A DNA stretch of 64,000 nt from Paracoccus methylovorus. GTDB taxonomy: Bacteria; Pseudomonadota; Alphaproteobacteria; Rhodobacterales; Rhodobacteraceae. Of the stretch, positions 10,179 through 21,364 are shown piece after piece (within the stretch, counting starts at the first letter, position 1; every line of letters begins with the position of its first letter). The stretch lies in assembly GCF_016919705.1 (NCBI RefSeq), contig NZ_CP070368.1, positions 992,001-1,056,000 of the forward strand, written 5' to 3'. The translations under genes and the position numbers were made by a program. The notes under the pieces were generated by a model. It was not told the DNA's origin. It saw only the letters and a program-made list of their open reading frames with translations, and searched no databases.

Positions 10179-11570
10179 ATGGTCCAGATCAGGCTGACGA
10201 ATACCAAAACCCGCGGGAAAGAAGTTTTCCGGCCCATCGACCCGCAGAACGTGCGGCTCTATCTTTGCGGTCCGACGGTTTATGACCGGGCGCATCTGGG
10301 CAATGCCCGTCCCGTGGTGGTGATCGATGTGCTGGTGCGGCTGCTGCGCCACGTCTATGGCGCGGATCATGTGACCTATGTGCGCAATTTTACCGACGTG
10401 GATGACAAGATCAACGCGACTGCGTCGGCGCGCAAAGAGGCCGGTGCCCCCGGCACGCTGGAAGAACTGATCCGCCAGCGCACCGAGGAGACCATCGGCT
10501 GGTATCACGCCGACATGGACGCTCTGGGGTCGGAGCGCCCCGATCATGAGCCGCGCGCAACCGATTACATCGGCCAGATGATCGACATGATCGGAACGCT
10601 GGTCGAGGGTGGCCATGCCTATGCCCGCGATGGTCATGTGCTGTTTCGCGTGCGCTCTTATGCCGATTACGGCAAGCTGTCTGGTCGCTCGGTCGATGAC
10701 ATGATCGCCGGTGCCCGCGTCGAGGTCGCGCCCTTCAAGGAAGACCCGATGGATTTCGTGCTGTGGAAACCCTCGGACGACGATCTGCCGGGCTGGGACA
10801 GCCCCTGGGGCCGGGGGCGTCCGGGCTGGCATATCGAATGCTCGGCGATGTCCTATGAACTGTTGGGCGAAAGCTTCGATATTCATGCGGGCGGCATCGA
10901 CCTGCAATTCCCTCATCATGAGAATGAGATCGCGCAAAGCTGCTGCGCCCATCCGCATGGCGATTTTGCGCGCGTCTGGCTGCATAATGAGATGCTGCAG
11001 GTCGAGGGAAAGAAAATGTCCAAATCGCTGGGCAATTTCTTCACCGTTCGCGATTTGCTGGAGCAGGGCATTCCGGGCGAGGTGATCCGTTTTGTCCTGC
11101 TTTCGACCCATTATCGCAAGCCGATGGACTGGACCGCCGGGAAGGCGCGCGAGGCGGAAGCCGTGCTGCGCCGGTGGCGCGGCCTTGTCGCGGGGATCGA
11201 CCCCGCGCCAAGCCCGGCACCTGCCGTCGCCGCTGCGCTGGCCGACGACCTCAACACCGCAGGTGCGATCGCGGCCTTGCATGAGATGGCGGGTCAGGGC
11301 GACGCAGCCGGACTGCTTGCCGGTGCGCGGATGCTGGGACTGCTGACCGAGGAACTGGGCAGTTGGGCAGCCGCCGCCGGCCCAGACCTTTCGACGCTGG
11401 CCGAACGCATGAACACACTGCGCGCCGAGGCCAAGGCCAGCAAGGATTTCTCGGCCGTGGATACGCTCAAGCAGCGGCTGATTGATGCCGGTGTCGAGGT
11501 CCGCATGAGCGCTACCGGCGTCGAGCTTCTGCCCGGCCCGGATTTCGACACCGCGAAACTGCCTGAATAA
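10179..11570 (+). CDS. cysS: Cysteinyl-tRNA synthetase
   Basis: Charges tRNA-Cys with cysteine in the cytosol. 463 residues, the usual length. The class I HIGH motif appears as HLGNARP, preceded by the [10 protein letters not shown] segment with a zinc-ligand cysteine; other zinc ligands are in HIECSAM and FPHHENE, and the KMSKS loop is intact ([11 protein letters not shown]). AAAGGGGAAG lies before ATG 10179. It probably heads a unit with cimA, whose start is 32 bp downstream. Confidence 0.97.
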   Translation: MVQIRLTNTKTRGKEVFRPIDPQNVRLYLCGPTVYDRAHLGNARPVVVIDVLVRLLRHVYGADHVTYVRNFTDVDDKINATASARKEAGAPGTLEELIRQRTEETIGWYHADMDALGSERPDHEPRATDYIGQMIDMIGTLVEGGHAYARDGHVLFRVRSYADYGKLSGRSVDDMIAGARVEVAPFKEDPMDFVLWKPSDDDLPGWDSPWGRGRPGWHIECSAMSYELLGESFDIHAGGIDLQFPHHENEIAQSCCAHPHGDFARVWLHNEMLQVEGKKMSKSLGNFFTVRDLLEQGIPGEVIRFVLLSTHYRKPMDWTAGKAREAEAVLRRWRGLVAGIDPAPSPAPAVAAALADDLNTAGAIAALHEMAGQGDAAGLLAGARMLGLLTEELGSWAAAAGPDLSTLAERMNTLRAEAKASKDFSAVDTLKQRLIDAGVEVRMSATGVELLPGPDFDTAKLPE

Positions 11571-11602
11571 CCGAACATCAGCCAGCCGAAGGGACCTTCC
11601 CG

Positions 11603-13225
11603 ATGACGCGCCAGCGCCTTTACCTTTACGACACCACGCTGCGCGACGGGCAGCAGACCCAGGGCGTGCAGTTCTCCGCCGCTGAAAAGACCGAGATCGC
11701 GCTGATGCTGGACCAATTGGGCGTCGATTATATCGAGGGCGGCTGGCCCGGCGCCAATCCGACCGACAGCGATTTCTTTGCACAGGCCCCCGCGACCCGC
11801 GCCATCATGACCGCCTTTGGCATGACCAAGCGTGCGGGCCGCTCGGCCGAAAACGACGATGTGTTGGCGGCGGTGATGAACGCCGGCACACGCGCCGTCT
11901 GCCTTGTCGGCAAGACCCATCCCTTTCATGTCCGCGAGGCGCTGGGGATTTCGCTTGAGGACAACATCGACAATATCCGCGCCTCGGTCGCGCATCTGGT
12001 CGCGTCGGGGCGCGAAGCGCTGTTCGATGCCGAGCATTTTTTCGACGGTTATGGCGACGACCCCGACTATGCGCTGGCCTGTCTGCATGCGGCGCTGGCG
12101 GCCGGCGCGCGCTGGATCGTGCTGTGCGACACCAACGGCGGTACTCTGCCACAGCGGGTGGGGCAGGTGACCCGTGCCGTGATCGCAAGCGGCATCCCGG
12201 GCGATCATCTGGGCATCCATTGCCATGACGATACCGGCAATGCGGTGGCCTGCACGCTGGCCGCCATCGATGCCGGCGCGCGGCAGATTCAGGGCACGCT
12301 GAACGGCTTGGGCGAGCGTTGCGGCAACGCCAGCCTGACCAGCCTGATCCCGACCCTGCTTTTGAAAGAACCCTATCGCACAACGCTGCAAACCGGCGTG
12401 TCGCCCGAAGGGCTGGCCGGTCTGACCCGCCTGTCGCGCCGGCTGGAAGAGATACTGAACCGTGCGCCGCAGCGCGCAGCGCCCTATGTCGGAACCTCGG
12501 CATTTGCGCACAAGGCCGGGCTGCACGCCAGCGCCATCCTGAAGAACCCCACGACCTATGAGCACATCGATCCGGCCACGGTCGGAAACGAACGCATCAT
12601 CCCGATGTCCAATCAGGCCGGGCAGTCGAACCTGCGCGCCCGTCTGGCCGAGGCAGGGATCGAGGTTGGCCGCGACGATCCGGCACTGTCGCGCATCCTT
12701 GATCTGGTCAAGGCGCGCGAGGATGCGGGTTATGCCTATGACGGCGCGCAGGCGAGTTTCGAACTGCTGGCGCTGGCTGAACTGGGCCGCATGCAGCATT
12801 ACTTCACGGTCGAGCGTTACCGCGTCACCGTCGAGCGGCGCAAGAATGCGCTGGGAAAACGCATCTCGCTCTCGGAAGCGGTGGTGGTGGTGCAGATCGG
12901 CGGCGAGCGCATGCTCTCGGTCAGCGAAAGCATGGACCCCGAGGGGCAGGACCGCGGCCCTGTCAACGCGCTGTGGCGGGCACTGGCCAAGGATCTGGGG
13001 CCGTATCAGGGGGCCATCGACGACATGCATCTGGTCGATTTCCGCGTACGGATTACCGGCGGTGGCACCGATGCTGCAACCCGTGTCATCATCGACAGCG
13101 CCGACGGTCATGGCCAGCGCTGGTCCACCGTTGGCGTTTCGCCCAACATAGTCGATGCCAGTTTCGAGGCGCTGGTCGATGCGATCCGCTGGAAGCTGAT
13201 CCGCGACCGGGTGACCCCGGCATGA
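11603..13225 (+). CDS. cimA: (R)-citramalate synthase
   Basis: Condenses pyruvate with acetyl-CoA to citramalate, a threonine-independent route to 2-oxobutanoate and isoleucine. 540 residues, matching the long CimA type. The HMGL-like barrel opens with LYDTTLRDGQQTQGVQFS (metal-binding Asp), has the HCHDDTGNAV metal ligands, and a C-terminal LeuA-type regulatory domain covers about the last 150 residues, where isoleucine feedback is expected. It differs clearly from leuA at 45.2 kb. Its stop overlaps the next start (ATGA). Confidence 0.93.
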   Translation: MTRQRLYLYDTTLRDGQQTQGVQFSAAEKTEIALMLDQLGVDYIEGGWPGANPTDSDFFAQAPATRAIMTAFGMTKRAGRSAENDDVLAAVMNAGTRAVCLVGKTHPFHVREALGISLEDNIDNIRASVAHLVASGREALFDAEHFFDGYGDDPDYALACLHAALAAGARWIVLCDTNGGTLPQRVGQVTRAVIASGIPGDHLGIHCHDDTGNAVACTLAAIDAGARQIQGTLNGLGERCGNASLTSLIPTLLLKEPYRTTLQTGVSPEGLAGLTRLSRRLEEILNRAPQRAAPYVGTSAFAHKAGLHASAILKNPTTYEHIDPATVGNERIIPMSNQAGQSNLRARLAEAGIEVGRDDPALSRILDLVKAREDAGYAYDGAQASFELLALAELGRMQHYFTVERYRVTVERRKNALGKRISLSEAVVVVQIGGERMLSVSESMDPEGQDRGPVNALWRALAKDLGPYQGAIDDMHLVDFRVRITGGGTDAATRVIIDSADGHGQRWSTVGVSPNIVDASFEALVDAIRWKLIRDRVTPA

Positions 13226-13983
13226 GCCTTGAAGACTGCGCCAACGCTTTGCGCGCACATGACCCGGATCGCTTCGGCATTTGCCTGATGGTGGCATCCG
13301 AAGCGCGGCCTAAACTTCTGACGCTTTATGCGCTGAATCTGGAACTGGCGCGCGCACCGCTCGCCTCGACCGAGCCGCTGATCGCCGAGATGCGGCTGCA
13401 ATGGTGGATCGAGCGGCTGGAGGATATCGGCGCGGGTAAACCGCAGTCGCACGAACTGTTGACGCCGCTTGCCGAAGCCTGGGGTCCGCGCGCGGCCGCC
13501 TTTGCCACCTTGGCCGAGCCACGGCGGCGCGATGCCGCGCGTGAGCCGCATAACGGGCCTGATGCAGTCGCCGCCTATGTGCGGGATACGGCCGTGCCGT
13601 TGGCGTCATTCGCCGCCGAGGCCCTAGATGGGCCGACGGCGGCGACGCCTGCCATTGCCGCGCAGGCCGAGGGGGTGGGGCTCGCCCATTGGCTTGTGGC
13701 CTTGCCAGCCTTGCAGGGGTTGGGGTTGGGTCTTTGGGATCCTTCGCCGCAGGCTTTGGGGCAGATCGCCACCAAGGCCCGCACGAAACTTGCCGAGGCA
13801 AAAGCGCAGCGCCGGGCAGTGCCGCGCCGTCTGGCGCCCCTGCTGTTTCCGGGTGCAGGCATCCAGGCGGCGCTGCAGGCCGCCCCGCAAGGTATCGAGG
13901 CGCTGGCCGGGGCCGCGCCTTCCGAATTCCGTCGCAGGCTTGCGCTTGGCGCCTTTGCGTTGGGCCATCGCTGGTGGATATGA
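13222..13983 (+). CDS. Squalene/phytoene synthase family protein lacking the Asp-rich motifs
   Basis: 253 residues with the all-helical squalene/phytoene synthase fold: MVASEARPKLLTLYALNLEL near the N-terminus and EMRLQWWIERLEDI after it. The two DxxxD motifs that bind prenyl diphosphate in true synthases are absent; the corresponding segments read YALNLELA and WWIERLED. This resembles the non-catalytic NDUFAF6-like branch linked to respiratory complex I assembly, which I consider more likely than a carotenoid enzyme. It overlaps cimA by 4 bp and ends at a bidirectional terminator. Confidence 0.75.
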   Translation: MSLEDCANALRAHDPDRFGICLMVASEARPKLLTLYALNLELARAPLASTEPLIAEMRLQWWIERLEDIGAGKPQSHELLTPLAEAWGPRAAAFATLAEPRRRDAAREPHNGPDAVAAYVRDTAVPLASFAAEALDGPTAATPAIAAQAEGVGLAHWLVALPALQGLGLGLWDPSPQALGQIATKARTKLAEAKAQRRAVPRRLAPLLFPGAGIQAALQAAPQGIEALAGAAPSEFRRRLALGAFALGHRWWI

Positions 13984-13986
13984 AAA

Positions 13987-14007
13987 GGGCGGCCATCGGG
14001 GCCGCCC
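13987..14007. terminator. Bidirectional terminator between the synthase-like gene and eno
   Basis: GGGCGGCC / GGCCGCCC forms an 8-bp stem with a 5-nt loop immediately after the plus-strand stop. AAAA on its left supplies a U run for the minus-strand eno transcript, so it is a better terminator for eno. Confidence 0.75.
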
Positions 14008-14031
14008 TGCATCATTCATCCGTTGCGGAAA

Positions 14032-15345
<1,314 letters not shown>

Positions 15346-15374
15346 TTACCCGACGGGGGGCAGGGGGAAAAGCG

Positions 15375-16157
15375 TCATTCTGCCCCGGTCACTCCATCCT
15401 CGCCGGGAATGCGCGAGGTGATGCGGGCCGGTTGATAGCCGCATGGGACGTCCTCATGCGCGTCGACAGCAAGATCGGCCCAGATCGGCAGGTGGTCTGA
15501 GGCCTGCCGGGCCATGTCGCTGTCCAGAACGCCGCAGTCCAGCACCTCGATACTGCGCGAGATGGCGAAACGGTCATAGCGCAGGCGCGGAAAGGGCGCG
15601 GGCCAGCTTGGACCGGGGGCGACGACGCGCAACGCATCCAGCGCCTCGAGCCCGCGCGAATCATGCCATTCGTTGAAATCGCCAGTCAGCACCAGCCGGT
15701 CGTGGCCAATGCGCCGCGCACGGGTGATGATGCGAGACAACTGAGCGCGGCGCGATGAACGCATCAACCCCAGATGCACCGCCACCACCGTCAGCCCCGG
15801 CAGGCGCAACACCAGCGCGCCGCGCGGTTCGATCCCCGGCAGCGGCAGCCGGCGGATTTCGGCCCGTTCGTGCAGATCCGGGCGCAGCAGAATGGTCTGT
15901 CCGTGCCAGCCCAGCGAGTTTTCGCCCGTGCCCAGAAAGGGGGCGGGGACCATGCCTGTGGTCTTTTCGATCAGCGCGCGGGGCAGGGCCTCGGGCCGGG
16001 CGCCAAAGCGGAAATCGACCTCTTGCAGCGCGACGACATCGGCACCCAGATCGGCGATGACGCTCAGATTGCGCTCGGGCGCATGCGGACCGGTCATGCC
16101 GCGGCACTTATGCAGGTTATAGCTGGCCAGTCTCAGGCGATCGGGACTTCTCGGCAT
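15375..16157 (-). CDS. Endonuclease/exonuclease/phosphatase family protein
   Basis: 260 residues of the metal-dependent EEP superfamily (DNase I / AP endonuclease / phosphatase fold). The active-site segments are in order: ASYNLHKCRG, the metal Glu in ALQEVDFRFG, AVHLGLMRSSRRAQL, GDFNEWHD and the terminal ASDHLPIWAD with the catalytic Asp-His pair. No signal peptide. The substrate (nucleic acid, sphingomyelin-like lipid or inositol phosphate) cannot be decided. It lies 18 bp downstream of selO and may be cotranscribed with it. Confidence 0.88.
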   Translation of the reverse strand: MPRSPDRLRLASYNLHKCRGMTGPHAPERNLSVIADLGADVVALQEVDFRFGARPEALPRALIEKTTGMVPAPFLGTGENSLGWHGQTILLRPDLHERAEIRRLPLPGIEPRGALVLRLPGLTVVAVHLGLMRSSRRAQLSRIITRARRIGHDRLVLTGDFNEWHDSRGLEALDALRVVAPGPSWPAPFPRLRYDRFAISRSIEVLDCGVLDSDMARQASDHLPIWADLAVDAHEDVPCGYQPARITSRIPGEDGVTGAE

Positions 16158-16175
16158 GGGGCCTTTCGCTGTTTC

Positions 16176-17591
16176 TCAGGTGCCGCAAAAGGTGCGGCGC
16201 ACGATCTCTTGGGGTTGCGGGGCCAGCGCATAATCGCGCCATTCCGGCCGATCCTCGAACGGCGCGCGCAGAGCGGCATCAAACGCGTGGAAGGGCGCAT
16301 AATCACCCTCGCGTGCGGCCGTGATAACCTCTTCGATACGGTGGTTGCGCGGGATGCGGCGCGGATTGGCGCGCGCCATGACCTGTTGTGCGTCCGAAAG
16401 ATCGCGGATACGCGCCTGCCAGTCCCGCGCCCAAGCGTCGAACTGATCGGTTGCGGTGAATTCGTCCCGTGCGCTGCCGTCCGACAGGCCGGCAAAGACA
16501 CGGGTGAAATCGGCCTGCTGGTCCGCCATCAGTGCCAGCAATCGCTCGATCAGGGCACGATCTTCGGGGCGCGGGGCGCCGATGCCCAGTTTGGCGGCAA
16601 AGCGGTTTAGCCATTCGCGCTGGTAAAACTCGGGAAAACTGTGGACGATGCGGGTCGCCTCGGTCACCGCCGCGTCGTCATTACCCATCAGCGGCACGAG
16701 GCAACTGGCGAATTGCGCGAGGTTCCAAACCGCGATGTTTGGCTGTTCGTTCCAGGCGTATCGGCCCTGCGCGTCGATCGAGCTGAACACCATGTCGGGC
16801 CGGTAGCCGTCCATGAAGGCGCAAGGACCATAGTCGATGGTCTCGCCCGAGACAGACATGTTGTCGGTGTTCATCACCCCATGGATAAAGCCCAGTGCCA
16901 GCCATCCGGCGATGGTCGCCGCCTGCCGGGCAACCACGCCCTGCAACAGATCGCCCGCGCCCGCGGCATCGGGATAGTGGCGGGCAATGACGTGATCGGC
17001 CAGAAGCTGCAGCCGCTCGCGGTCACCGCGCGCGGCGTAGAATTCGAAGGTGCCGACGCGAATATGGCTGGAGGCGACGCGGGTCAGCACCGCGCCGGGC
17101 AGGATCGTCTCGCGGATCACGGTTTCGCCGGTTGTGACGGCTGCCAGCGCCCGCGTGGTCGGGATGCCAAAGGCCGCCATGAACTCGCTGACCAGATATT
17201 CGCGCAGCACCGGACCCAGCCAGGCGCGACCGTCGCCCCGCCGCGAAAAGGGCGTCGGCCCCGCGCCCTTCAACTGGATGTCGAAGCGCGCACCGTCGGG
17301 GGCCACCACCTCGCCCAGAAGAACCGCACGGCCGTCGCCAAGCTGCGGCACGAAGCCGCCGAACTGATGGCCGGCATAGGCCTGGGCGATAGGCTCTGCA
17401 CCCTCGGGCAAGGCGTTTCCCGCAAGCACGGCCACGCCCTGCGGGCTGGCAAGCCAGTCCGCATCAAGTCCAAGCCGCTCGGCCAGCGGCCGGTTCAGCG
17501 CAATAAGCTTGGGATCGCGCACCGGAGTGGGACGGGTGCGGGTAAAGAAACCCTCCGGCAGTCGGGCATAGCTGTTGTCAAAGCGGATCAT
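16176..17591 (-). CDS. selO: Protein adenylyltransferase SelO (YdiU/UPF0061)
   Basis: A pseudokinase-fold enzyme that transfers AMP from ATP to protein hydroxyl groups, linked to redox stress. 471 residues, close to the family norm. Visible: [19 protein letters not shown], the nucleotide-binding [20 protein letters not shown], and the metal-binding [19 protein letters not shown]. Bacterial members usually lack the selenocysteine of the eukaryotic protein, and none is seen here; the C-terminus reads RRTFCGT. It precedes the EEP-family gene on the same strand. Confidence 0.93.
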   Translation of the reverse strand: MIRFDNSYARLPEGFFTRTRPTPVRDPKLIALNRPLAERLGLDADWLASPQGVAVLAGNALPEGAEPIAQAYAGHQFGGFVPQLGDGRAVLLGEVVAPDGARFDIQLKGAGPTPFSRRGDGRAWLGPVLREYLVSEFMAAFGIPTTRALAAVTTGETVIRETILPGAVLTRVASSHIRVGTFEFYAARGDRERLQLLADHVIARHYPDAAGAGDLLQGVVARQAATIAGWLALGFIHGVMNTDNMSVSGETIDYGPCAFMDGYRPDMVFSSIDAQGRYAWNEQPNIAVWNLAQFASCLVPLMGNDDAAVTEATRIVHSFPEFYQREWLNRFAAKLGIGAPRPEDRALIERLLALMADQQADFTRVFAGLSDGSARDEFTATDQFDAWARDWQARIRDLSDAQQVMARANPRRIPRNHRIEEVITAAREGDYAPFHAFDAALRAPFEDRPEWRDYALAPQPQEIVRRTFCGT

Positions 17592-17653
17592 CGCGGCCCT
17601 CCTTCCTGATATTATCTAGCGGCGATTACCGGAATGTTAAGGGCGGAACGGTT

Positions 17654-17992
17654 TCAATGCGTCACGCTGGTCGAGAACATGTTCACGATGATGACACCGC
17701 CCACGATCATGGTCAGGCCGATGACCGCCGCCAGATCCAGCCGCTGGCCAAAGAGGAAAAGCCCGATCAGCGATACCAGTACGATCCCAAGCCCGCTCCA
17801 GATCGCATAGGCGATGCCCAGCGGCATGGCGCGCAAGGCCAGCGACAGGAAATAAAACGAGCCCGCATAGCACAATCCCATCAAAAGCGTCGGCATAAGC
17901 CGGGTGAACTGTTCGCTGCGCTGCAGGAACGTGGTGCCGACAACTTCCAGCGCGATGGCCGTGAAAAGCGTGGCATAGGTCAGGATCGGCAT
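17654..17992 (-). CDS. Small multidrug resistance (SMR) family transporter
   Basis: 112 residues, four predicted membrane helices, as expected for an EmrE/SugE-type dual-topology exporter. The essential membrane glutamate is present (ALEVVGTT, E16), and AYAIWSGLGIVL is the family signature of the third helix. WSGLG favours an EmrE-like cation exporter over a guanidinium (Gdx) exporter, but substrate is uncertain. Single gene, divergent from obgE. Confidence 0.9.
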   Translation of the reverse strand: MPILTYATLFTAIALEVVGTTFLQRSEQFTRLMPTLLMGLCYAGSFYFLSLALRAMPLGIAYAIWSGLGIVLVSLIGLFLFGQRLDLAAVIGLTMIVGGVIIVNMFSTSVTH

Positions 17993-18060
17993 GGCGTCTC
18001 CGTTCGGTCATGGCCGGCCCATCTAGCCCGTCGGCAGGGGGAAAGTCACGCCGCCCTTGA

Positions 18061-20255
<2,195 letters not shown>

Positions 20256-20291
20256 ACCCCATTGGGGATGCGGTCTCTGCGTTTCTGTCGC

Positions 20292-20374
20292 ATGGGTATT
20301 TTTACAACGAAGAAGTTCAGGGAACATCCCCAATTGGGTCCGTACTGCTCTTCTTCGTTGTAAAAAATACCCAT
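20292..20374. repeat. Long AT-rich inverted repeat between proB and the acyltransferase gene
   Basis: Arms at 20292–20315 and 20350–20374 pair over 24 bp with one bulged A; the loop is 34 nt. Each arm, read from the gene that ends beside it, is ATGGGTATTT–(T/A-rich gap)–CAACGAAGAAG. AT content is far above the surroundings. Two short palindromic sequences, CCCCATTGGGG (20257–20267) and CCCAATTGGG (20328–20337), flank the left arm. Probably a bidirectional terminator or 3'-end element; a split copy occurs after purD at 47068–47091. Confidence 0.7.
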
Positions 20375-20406
20375 CTGCAACCTGGGTTAATAGGGCGCCG
20401 CGCTGC

Positions 20407-21312
20407 TCATTCGACGGGATGCGGCTTGGCAAGGCCGTGGCGACGTTGGAACAGCCCACGGATATGCGACATGCGCACGGCGCTCTGCCCCGGTGCGGGC
20501 AACGCCAGAACCGCGTTCCGCAATAGCGCGATACCATCTTCGCTGCGGTTGGGCAGGGTTGTGGGCTGGATCGGGGCGCCGATTGTGACCCGGAAGGGCT
20601 GCCCGGCCTTGTTCAGCACCTCGTTGAACAGTGTTACATCGCGCAGCGTCGGGTGGATTGCATCCAGCAGATAAAACAGTGCCGAGTTCCGGGCCCGGAT
20701 CCGCAGCGGGATGATGGGCGCGTCGAACTTGCGCGCGATCATCGCTGCGCTGGTCATCCAGGGCCGTTCCTGCAGCGTCAGGCCCTGACGCTTGGCCAAT
20801 CGCCCGGAGGGGAAGATAAGTCCGATCCTGCCGCGGCCCAGTGCCTCTCGCGTGTAATCCAGTGTGGCCCGGGTTTTGGCGTGGCTGCGCTTTTCGGCTC
20901 TCCATTCGACCGGGGCGATCAGGCTGTCGAATTGCGGCAGGATGCGCAGGATGTCGTGGTTGGCATAGACGAAAAGATCGTCGCGCACCGCCGAGATCAC
21001 CGCGTTCAACACGATGCCGTCAGCGATGCCGGTCGGGTGGTTCGACACGATCAGTGCCGGGCCGGTGGCGGGGATATGCTCCAGCCCCTCGACCATCAGA
21101 TCACGCAGGATCAGCCCGGCGATGCGGCGCATGATCTCATCATTCGGCAGATCGCGGTATTCGGTCGCCAGCTCCAATGTGCGGGGATAGCGTAAAAGCC
21201 ACATCAGTGCCTGACGGGCCAGTGCATGATGCCGATGGCCCGAAAAAAGCCATGGCGCCCGCTCGGCAATCAGCGGATCGAGACGGCGTTTCATATCCTC
21301 GCGGGCATCCAT
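20407..21312 (-). CDS. 1-acyl-glycerol-phosphate-type acyltransferase (PlsC superfamily)
   Basis: 301 residues from ATG 21312 (MDARED); the frame stays open upstream but the extension is unlike the family and would overlap the pepN 3' end. The acyltransferase motif appears as SNHPTGIADG with His and Asp five residues apart, the variant seen in the lysophospholipid/hemolysin-like branch rather than canonical HX4D PlsC. FPSGRLAKRQG is the substrate-binding block and APIIPLRI the fourth block. It could act in phospholipid or ornithine-lipid synthesis; the acceptor is unknown. Convergent with proB. Confidence 0.85.
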   Translation of the reverse strand: MDAREDMKRRLDPLIAERAPWLFSGHRHHALARQALMWLLRYPRTLELATEYRDLPNDEIMRRIAGLILRDLMVEGLEHIPATGPALIVSNHPTGIADGIVLNAVISAVRDDLFVYANHDILRILPQFDSLIAPVEWRAEKRSHAKTRATLDYTREALGRGRIGLIFPSGRLAKRQGLTLQERPWMTSAAMIARKFDAPIIPLRIRARNSALFYLLDAIHPTLRDVTLFNEVLNKAGQPFRVTIGAPIQPTTLPNRSEDGIALLRNAVLALPAPGQSAVRMSHIRGLFQRRHGLAKPHPVE

Positions 21313-21364
21313 GGGGGCAGTATTGCCGCGCCCGCAGGAGACCCGCAAGGTGGTTCGATCATCG

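Noticed and set aside
13222..13983. Carotenoid/hopanoid synthase
   Set aside because: The prenyl-diphosphate-binding aspartate motifs are missing and no crt or hpn genes are nearby.
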